64,000 bases of DNA from Prillingera fragicola (Eukaryota; Basidiomycota; Tremellomycetes; Trichosporonales; Trichosporonaceae). The DNA is taken from positions 186,001 through 250,000 of the forward strand of contig BEDY01000013.1 in the NCBI GenBank assembly GCA_002335605.1, read 5' to 3'. This document shows, one piece after another, positions 57,693-64,000 of this stretch. A program made the position numbers and the translations under genes. The notes under the pieces are model-generated. The model searched no databases. It saw only the letters and a program-made list of their open reading frames with translations, and was not told the origin of the DNA. Within the stretch, counting starts at the first letter, position 1, and each line of letters opens with the position of its first letter.

Positions 57693-57771
57693 TATCGCCA
57701 CCTCGTTTCGATCGAGGGATCTCCAGGTGTCATATTATGAGCCTGGCGCTTTCCCACTAAGCCATAGCGAT
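57693..57771 (-). tRNA. Initiator tRNA-Met (anticodon CAT) with a 7-nt intron
   Basis: Minus strand. The acceptor ATCGCTA / TGGCGAT has the A1-T72 pair that marks eukaryotic initiators. The T loop reads ATCGAAA, with A at positions 54 and 60 instead of T and a pyrimidine, the second initiator hallmark. Anticodon stem CCAGG / CCTGG; loop CTCATA gives CAT. A 7-nt insertion (ATATGAC) after position 37 is at the canonical intron site. T stem CCTCG / CGAGG. Confidence 0.9.
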
Positions 57772-57825
57772 TTCAGATAATTTGTTTGATCCACATGCCC
57801 TATCAATCTGCGAGGGCGCACATAG

Positions 57826-57833
57826 TCACGTGA
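57826..57833. promoter_or_regulatory. TCACGTGA palindrome (bHLH-type E-box)
   Basis: Identical 8-bp palindrome about 240 bp upstream of the RPB6 start codon. Confidence 0.5.
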
Positions 57834-58074
57834 TCCTCCACAATCGAACTTCTTCCATTCAGTCGGTCATTCACAACAGTCAATCTTTGCATCCAGTCTC
57901 CAACCCTCCAACACCTCCACGCAGCGTCAACGACCCGTCCCCGTCATCCGGCCGAGCGGTACTCCCATTTCTCTCACGAGCCACTGCAGTCCCCGCCAGA
58001 CCCACGACACCTAGCGAGCTAACCCCTCGCTTCTCCCATCGCCTTTCCGTTCAACCCCCGCATTCCCTTTCATC

Positions 58075-58721
58075 ATGTCCGACGACGAGCGCATGGGCGG
58101 CGACTACGAGGCCGGAGGATATGACTACTATCCCGATGAGCCTGAGAACTTTGAGTGCGTGCTGCGCAGCGGCGTACAGACACCGAGCGCTGACGAGGAA
58201 GCTACGAGGCCGAGGCTGGTAACGGCGAGGAGGACGATGTCAACGGCGACGAGAACATTATCATGGTGCGTTGATGACGGTGGCAGCATGCTTGGTCTTG
58301 AGGGGCTCTGCACGCTGTTGGCTGCGCTTGGCGGGATCTGACGCGCACAGTCTGGCGATGTTCCCGACGACGTCAAGCAGAGGACGGGCAAGGCTGCCAA
58401 ACCCAACGAGGTGCGCATCACCACGCCCTACATGACAAAGTACGAGCGTGCACGTGTTTTGGGAACGCGCGCACTGCAGATTTCGTGAGCCAACGTCCAC
58501 CCATGCTGCAGGCCGAGCCCGCACCGACAGCATGGTCTGATCCAGCGCTGACAGGCAGGATGAACGCCCCCGTCCTCGTTCCCGTCGAGGGAGAGACCGA
58601 CCCCCTCGAGATTGCGCTCAAGGAGCTGGCAGCCAAGAAGATCCCCCTCGTCATCAGGCGGTACCTTCCCGACAACTCGTTTGAGGACTGGAAGGTCGAG
58701 GAGCTCATTGTCCAGGAGTAG
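58075..58721 (+). CDS. RPB6: RNA polymerase I/II/III shared subunit Rpb6 (ABC23)
   Basis: Four exons: 58075-58154, 58202-58265, 58351-58484 and 58559-58721; 146 residues (yeast has 155). It is common to all three nuclear RNA polymerases and helps hold the clamp. The acidic N-terminus ([20 protein letters not shown]) precedes the conserved core [20 protein letters not shown], which continues as [20 protein letters not shown]. The end reads [20 protein letters not shown]. The first acceptor is placed at GAGGAAG (58201), giving [14 protein letters not shown]. Introns are 47, 85 and 74 nt. Confidence 0.96.
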
Positions 58722-58940
58722 AGCGCCTAGCGAGCTGCAATATCGTTTCTGTTCCCTTTTTTCTCATCTGGGACGACCCCCGTGTCCAAAGTCGCCCTGT
58801 AGGGTGCTCTGGCGCGTAGAGTATGGGCGGCGTGTCCTATGCATTGTATACTGCTACGAACATGCTGCAGATGTCTAAGATGGCGGCTACCGCGCTATGC
58901 CGAGGAGCCTCTGCTTCTCAATTACGTCGCGTGTGAATGT

Positions 58941-61519
58941 CTAATCAGGCAGCTCGCGCACCACGAGGCGCTCGAACCGACTCTCGCGCCAGCCGTCGTG
59001 CTCGATCCACTCGAACAGGTTCTTCTCGTTCAGGCCAAACACGCTTAGCCTTCCGTCGAGATTCTCCTCGTACTGCTCGCCACGGAGACGGGCGCGCTCC
59101 ATTTCGCGCTCCTGGATCGCCTGGGTGGCTGCGTTGCGGCCTTCCAGTACTGATTCAATCTCGTCCCGATCGGGGTAGTGGAGCCTGTGGTGTCAGTCGG
59201 GGCTGACATGACAGCGACTTACCGTGGCTCGAGCAGGCCAAATATGGCAAGTGCAGCTCGGAAGATGTATCCGTCACCGTCGAGCATGATCTGGTCCCAC
59301 AGCCTACAGACAGCGTTGAACGGTACCTGCTCGACCAAGAGTGACCGGAAATATGACTCTGGCAACTTGAGCCCTAGGTTTTTGCAGTTTGCGTAAATCT
59401 TGGGGAAAGTGTCGGCCTGCAGGTTCTCAAACACGCGGTAGTAGGCATCAATCTCGTCGGACGTCTCGGTGTAGAATGCGCGCACACAGGGGCGGGCGAG
59501 GAGATTGCACAGCGAGAGGAACGCCTCTTGGGGTGGTGAGACAAGAAGGAACATGGCGCCGAGGAAATGGATGTAGGGCGCGTAGCCCAGTCCATCATCG
59601 GAGCGGTACACGACCCACGCGCACAGTAGCTCCTTGAGGTCCTCGCGCAATGGCCTTCCCTTCTGGAAAATGTGGAGGGTGGGGAAAGTCTCGTCAAGAC
59701 CTGTTTCCATCTCTTCCAAAATGTCATGCGGAAAGCGGCCGTGCTCGAGTGCCTTCTTAGCTCGCCGCAAATATGTGTTGTAGGCATCTGATGTCAGCTC
59801 CAGTCCGGTCAGCAGAGCTCACCTTTGCGCATTGCCAGGGCGTTCCCGATGGCCAGTGACCATGCCTTGCCGCGCAGATGCTCTGGCGCTCCCTCGAACC
59901 AGAGTTTGCGATTACTCTCATTACTCCTAATCTTCTCCACTGTGAAGCCCTGATTCAACAGTGCCTCCCACCGAGGAGTGACAGCAATGAGGCGACGTTC
60001 CTTTTCAAGGCGCTCAGCTTCCTCTTGTTTCCGACGCTCAATCTCAACGTCGCGCGACTTGGCCATCATGTGCTCCCACTCGTGTAAGTGAGTCTCGTCC
60101 TCTGATTTGTCCTTGGGAGGCAAATACGATGGGCGAGTGCGCGACAAAAACTTGTCGAGAGTGTTGGAACCTTTGACGCCCAGGGCAGCGCCTGCCGCGG
60201 GCGCTCCTGCAGTCGAGGGAACAGAGGTAACCTGCTGTGGCAAGACGGCACCATGCGGGACGGGGGAAGTGGGAATGGGAAACGGGTGAGGGTGCGCTGG
60301 AGGAGCATGCCGACGGGGCGTCGAGCTTCCAGAGTTGTTCTGGACAGGAGTGGAGGCAGTTGAGCGATCGCCTGCCACCGAACTGGCCGTGCTGGCTGAA
60401 GCGCTGTGACTTTTGATGGCCGTTGGGCTGGACAGCCCGCCACCAGGTGCCCCACTGCCATTGCTCTTCACTGGTGAATGAACAGGCAGCACGCCGTGAA
60501 CGACTGGCTTGCCATGCGCGTCGACCCCATAGCCGCCCCATGACTCGTGCTTCGAGTGCTTCTTGGAATGCCTCTCAGGTGAAGTTGGGTCGGCTGGAAT
60601 GGTTTGAATACGCGGGACTGGCGGTGGCGACTGAGGCGCGGCATCCAACGAGATAGACTCGAACGGCGCGGACACGCCGTCGTCCGGCGTAATGTTGTCC
60701 TCATCGGGAATCGTGACCGGTGTGTGGGGAATCTCGATGGTGCGGAACCGAGGTGAGGACAGGACGCGCGGTGAGACCATGCGGGGCGAGCCCAGAGGCG
60801 TGTGGGCACTGGCGTTGGGAGAGAGGGCGTTGGAGGAGAGGGAAGTGGAAGTTGGGCGGCGCGGAGATGGAGTGCGAAAGCTTGAGCGAGAGTTTGATGA
60901 CGAAGTCGCAAGATGCTCCTGCGACCCAAGGCTCAGAGGCTGCACGGGCGTCGCGTTGCGACGCACAGCTATTGGCTCTTGCGGACTGGCGCCGTTGCTG
61001 AGAATCGGGCTTTGTGTCATGGTGGGAGTAGCGGGGCTCGAATTGAGCTCTGCTGGAGGGGCATCGTCGCGGTGCTCCACTCCAATGTCCCCGTCCTCGA
61101 GTTCGTCTTCAGGCAGCAGAGTGGGTGCAAGAGCTAGTGGTGGAGAGTCGAGAGTGATTTCCGCAAACCCCGGACCTTGAAGTGTTCGGGGAGACGGGTC
61201 GACGATTGGTGAAGCAGGAGTGACACCAATGTCCCCATCTTCCTCCTCTGCATCAAGAGCTGCGGCTTGGGCTTCGAGATCCTGGACAGCTGTTCGCGGA
61301 GAGTCGAGTGGCTCGTCTGCCAAGTCTCCTCCCGTCTCGTCTTCAGAATCCAGGGCCACAGCGCTGAGATCGCCTTCGAGATCATCATCGGCGGGGGCTG
61401 TCGGAGGGGTGAAGGGGGTCGAGCGCGTCGAGCCTTGGCGCGAGGTAGACGCGCGGGGGGACGAGCTCGGCTGCGGGTCAGCTGCTTGCATTTGCAGGAG
61501 GTGCACATACCTCTGACAT
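58941..61519 (-). CDS. TBC-domain protein lacking the catalytic Arg and Gln fingers
   Basis: Four exons: 61519-61511 (9 nt, Met-Ser-Glu), 61470-59823, 59787-59223 and 59184-58941; 821 residues. TBC proteins are Rab GTPase-activating proteins. The first 480 residues are disordered and Ser/Pro-rich with acidic patches. A coiled coil (about 485-515) precedes the TBC domain, which starts PEHLRGKAWSLAIGNALAM and has VPFNAVCRLWDQIMLDGDGY and FRAALAIFGLLEP at its end. Where active family members have the arginine finger (xxDxxRTFP) this protein has GLDETFP with E585. Where they have YxQG it has Y621-A-P623-Y. It is therefore probably not a classical dual-finger GAP. Introns are 40, 35 and 38 nt. Confidence 0.88.
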
Positions 61520-62812
61520 TGTCTCGGTGCTCCCTATGGCCCAGGAGACGTGAGGCGGGAGGAATGACCGTTGATGGTAGAGCTGTGACGCGTCGGTGTT
61601 GATGATTTGAAGATTGAGTGGACTCGTGAGACAGCAGTGACGCACGAAGTTCAGACGAGTAGGACGTGGGCGTGGCGTGCCTGAATCGCTGGGTCGTGGT
61701 TTCTGCCCTGGCTCGTGTAATACGGTGGTCAACCCCACCGTACGCGCAGCATGCAGAGAGCTGCGCAGCCGTGGGCACCTACGCATAGCTGTGCAGCTTG
61801 CAACATGAGCCTGGAGAGCTAGCAAACCTCGTTGCATTAAGAACTTTCAGACTTCTAGAATACGAACATTGGCGCCGCAAAAAGCATACCTCCACCTGCA
61901 ACACCACCACCCGACGCTCTTACTAAATCCAAAGCCACACTCCACGTTCTCATCTTTCTTTAACCACGATGGGCGATGCTAATTCTGAGGGCTACAGTAA
62001 ATGTCCAGGGAGTTGGCTATCGTGCAATTGTTTTCTGTGTTGTCGAAGCACAACGCATAATGTTGTGACTGGGTAGGCCTGCCATACCGTTATCAAGCGA
62101 GCCATGCCGCCTGTTTGTCTTGTCAGGCACCACAACGTGAGAGTCCTAAGTAATCTGCCTTGAAGCTCTCCTGCACAGTCACCCTGGCTGTAGGCCTGAA
62201 TGGCTGTGGCCTGTTGACGTACGAAGTCATGGTAAGTGGCGAGGTGTGGTGGAGGCGGAAGGAGCGGAACGATAGGAGAGACGGAGGTATATCTCTTGGT
62301 GGTGCACGGACTGTTGCAGATCATTCGGAATTTTGGTGCCCATGCCATGCAAGTGCCATATGACTTTGCTGCAAACGCAATCCCCCCTGGCCCCAACTCT
62401 TTCTGTTCAAACATCCACCTCTGAACGCTGACTGAATGGCGTGCCATGACTCGTTCTTGGCTGACTACTACTGACAACGATTCGGACTGACAAAGCACGG
62501 CGCTGATGGCCCAGACCCTTTATGCCACGTGGTTTTTGGCAGACGGACCGGAAGGACCGGCGGCGGGGGCGGGGGCACGAAGAATTGCGTGCTTGATGGC
62601 AATGGGAATGCGGGGCAAAAAGAATTATACTGCAAAGCACGCCAGCGGTCAAACCATCACTGCAGCAGCGTGCAGGACATGCCAGCCTGGGGCACAGGGG
62701 GTCACTGTCTGCTCCGGTGGGCCAACGGCCAGCTTACTTGATATACCCCAGCAGGGCTCCTCCTTTCCTTCTCTCATACTCACCTCCTCCCCCCCTCCTC
62801 ACCCTTCTCAAA
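61520..62812. promoter_or_regulatory. Divergent promoter, TBC protein / sulfite reductase-like gene
   Basis: 1.3 kb with no supportable gene. It carries one CACGTG (annotated) and a pyrimidine-rich tract with GATATACC (about 62739) just upstream of the plus-strand start codon. Confidence 0.5.
62526..62531. promoter_or_regulatory. CACGTG E-box upstream of the sulfite reductase-like gene
   Basis: CACGTG 282 bp before the ATG. In yeasts, sulfate-assimilation genes are switched on through this core by Cbf1 with Met4, so the site suits the proposed gene identity. The presence of those regulators here is inferred. Confidence 0.45.
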
Positions 62813-64000
62813 ATGGCTCCCGTCGCTGTTGCCTCCTCCCCCTCGCCCCAGGCGGCCATCTTTGCCGCAAAGGCTGCACTCCTCAACGATGGCAGTGCCA
62901 CCCCTTACTCGACCACCTCGACGGCAGTCTCCGAGGCTGGCGACAAGACTGCCGCCGCCTCCCCCAAGGGCGCTTCGACTCCCATCGAGCTCCTCCCCGG
63001 ACAGCCTGGCTACATTGCCTCGCTCGTCCACGCTCACGAGCCCCTCCCGTCGACCGTCGCTGGCACCACCGTGTACGGCTCGGCCCTCGAGGTCATCGAG
63101 GCTCTTGCTGTCCAAAAGTCGTCGGCCGTCTTTGTCTACGACGACGCCGTCGAGGTTGGCTTTGGCGCGCGTCTTGCTGCCTGGAAGGCTTCGGGCGTTG
63201 CCGCCAGCAAGGTCAACGCCGTCCAGACCCGTGAGGGTGCTGGTCTCGAGCTTGCCGGTTACGCCAAGAAGGCTGCCGCCGGCAAGATCTCGGTCTTTGC
63301 TTCCACCTCCACTCTCCCCTACCTTGCCCCCCACCTCGAGTCCATTGACGGTGACGTTGTGATTCACGTCGCTGCCACTGAGCCCAACGCCGAGCTTGAG
63401 CTTACCGATGCGCTCGCCGCCGCTGGTGTCCTCAAGGCGCTCACTACCCTCCCCGAGACCTGGGACGTTGTCTTCTCGGCCGGAGCCGACGTTGTTGCTA
63501 CTGGCGCCAGCCTGTACAACGCTTCGGGCAAGGTCATCAACGTTATCGAGTCCACCTTCTCGGCCCGCGAGCAGACCTCGTACCAGTTCCCTTCGGTTGG
63601 TGGTTTCGAGGAGTTTACCGTCTCGGAGAAGGCCGACAGCCTCTTCCTTACCGTTGCCTCGGCTGCCGCTTCGAGCATCACTGCCCCCAAGGTTGTCCTC
63701 AACACCCTCACCCCCACCCCCGAGGCCTTCTTTGCCGCCGTTGCTGGCGAGACCAAGCGCACTCTGACCGTCGTCGGCCCCACCAAGGCTGACGCCGAGG
63801 CACTCAAGGCCGTCGTCCTTGCTCTCCTCTACTCGGCTCCTACGTCGAGCTCGGCCGTCTTCCCCCGCATCCTCTCGGCCACCACCCCCGAGGCTGTTGT
63901 CGCTGAGCGTTCGGCCAAGATTGTCACCTTCTTCACTGCCCCCGAGGCCCCCGCTCCCCGTCTCCTCAACCACCTCTTCCTTGGCTCGCCCTCGCTCCAG
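62813..64000 (+). CDS. MET10: Probable sulfite reductase (NADPH) flavoprotein subunit, N-terminal part
   Basis: An open frame of 396 codons with very strong C/G third-position bias and no intron so far, running off the right edge. The sequence resembles the non-catalytic N-terminal half of fungal Met10, related to pyruvate-ferredoxin oxidoreductase domains. It has a TREGAGLELAGYAKK segment like the RSGAGLA-GF element, then ISVFASTSTLPYLAPHL, GGFEEFTVSEKADSLFLTVA and TKRTLTVVGPTKADAEAL. Met10 carries the FAD/NADPH module that feeds electrons to the sirohaem subunit in sulfate assimilation. Those diagnostic FAD- and NADPH-binding parts lie beyond the window, so the call is provisional; the Met5 subunit has a related N-terminal region and is the main alternative. 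Confidence 0.55.
   Translation, partial: MAPVAVASSPSPQAAIFAAKAALLNDGSATPYSTTSTAVSEAGDKTAAASPKGASTPIELLPGQPGYIASLVHAHEPLPSTVAGTTVYGSALEVIEALAVQKSSAVFVYDDAVEVGFGARLAAWKASGVAASKVNAVQTREGAGLELAGYAKKAAAGKISVFASTSTLPYLAPHLESIDGDVVIHVAATEPNAELELTDALAAAGVLKALTTLPETWDVVFSAGADVVATGASLYNASGKVINVIESTFSAREQTSYQFPSVGGFEEFTVSEKADSLFLTVASAAASSITAPKVVLNTLTPTPEAFFAAVAGETKRTLTVVGPTKADAEALKAVVLALLYSAPTSSSAVFPRILSATTPEAVVAERSAKIVTFFTAPEAPAPRLLNHLFLGSPSLQ

Larger units (their letters stand above)
57392..58074. promoter_or_regulatory. Divergent promoter, PROPPIN / RPB6, with an embedded tRNA gene
   Basis: 683 bp carrying initiator tRNA-Met and one TCACGTGA palindrome; otherwise no gene. Confidence 0.5.

Noticed and set aside
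62780..63973. 397-codon minus-strand open frame opposite the sulfite reductase-like gene
   Set aside because: Gly/Ser/Val-rich mirror of a strongly biased plus-strand gene; no domain.

Overview
This window is a gene-dense stretch of a fungal nuclear genome. It most likely comes from a GC-rich basidiomycete yeast of the Tremellomycetes, perhaps a Trichosporonales-type species. I infer this from nearly every gene being split by short GT-AG introns (58 reconstructed by hand, 19 of them 40 nt or less), a CTGAC/CTAAC branch motif just before many acceptors, a preference for C or G in third codon positions, and intron-bearing tRNA genes. Complex I subunits (NDUFA13, NDUFS8) rule out Saccharomycetaceae and fission yeasts. 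The species cannot be fixed from the sequence. All exon-intron structures are my own splicing by frame, splice-site and family continuity; no transcript data were used.

Layout. 1-1092: the tail of an unknown acidic protein, then tRNA-Trp. 1093-5554: an Sfi1-like centrosome/spindle-pole-body repeat protein (-) divergent from NDUFA13 (+). 6652-9035: histone H4 (-) divergent from an intronless PXA-domain protein (+). 9452-12337: a disordered unknown protein and the ArfGAP Gcs1, both (-). 13426-20477: a Zn2Cys6 transcription factor and an insulysin/Ste23-type M16 protease, both (+). 20662-25040: a tiny four-exon V-ATPase subunit f gene (-) divergent from MAK21/NOC1 (+). 25308-26108: tRNA-Arg and tRNA-Leu. 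26332-29499: KRI1 (-) divergent from PKR1 (+). 29603-36651: LIN1/CD2BP2, NDUFS8 and a Tvp38-family VTT membrane protein, all (-). 37745-39727: a large Ecl1-type zinc protein (-), followed by a 2.9-kb stretch with no gene I can support. 42604-46821: an unknown disordered protein with LPTP and NPF motifs (-) divergent from a secreted PL14-like protein (+). 47156-55171: COQ1 (-) divergent from UTP10 (+). 55288-58721: an Atg18/WIPI-type PROPPIN (-), initiator tRNA-Met, and RPB6 (+). 58941-61519: a TBC-domain protein (-). 62813-64000: the start of a probable MET10-type sulfite reductase gene that runs off the right edge.

Themes. Ribosome biogenesis is represented three times (MAK21, KRI1, UTP10). 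Proton pumping and respiration are represented by two complex I subunits, a V-ATPase Vo subunit, the V-ATPase assembly factor PKR1, and COQ1 for ubiquinone. Membrane traffic and autophagy are represented by Gcs1, Tvp38, the TBC protein, the PROPPIN and the PXA protein. These are housekeeping neighbours, not an operon. I found no transposon, CRISPR array, toxin cluster or clear sign of horizontal transfer.

The points I consider most worth following are: a TBC domain lacking both catalytic fingers; two alternative N-termini on the M16 protease (presequence versus membrane anchor); 9-12-nt terminal micro-exons beside 31-40-nt introns; an initiator tRNA gene with a 7-nt intron; and recurring TCACGTGA palindromes in intergenic regions.
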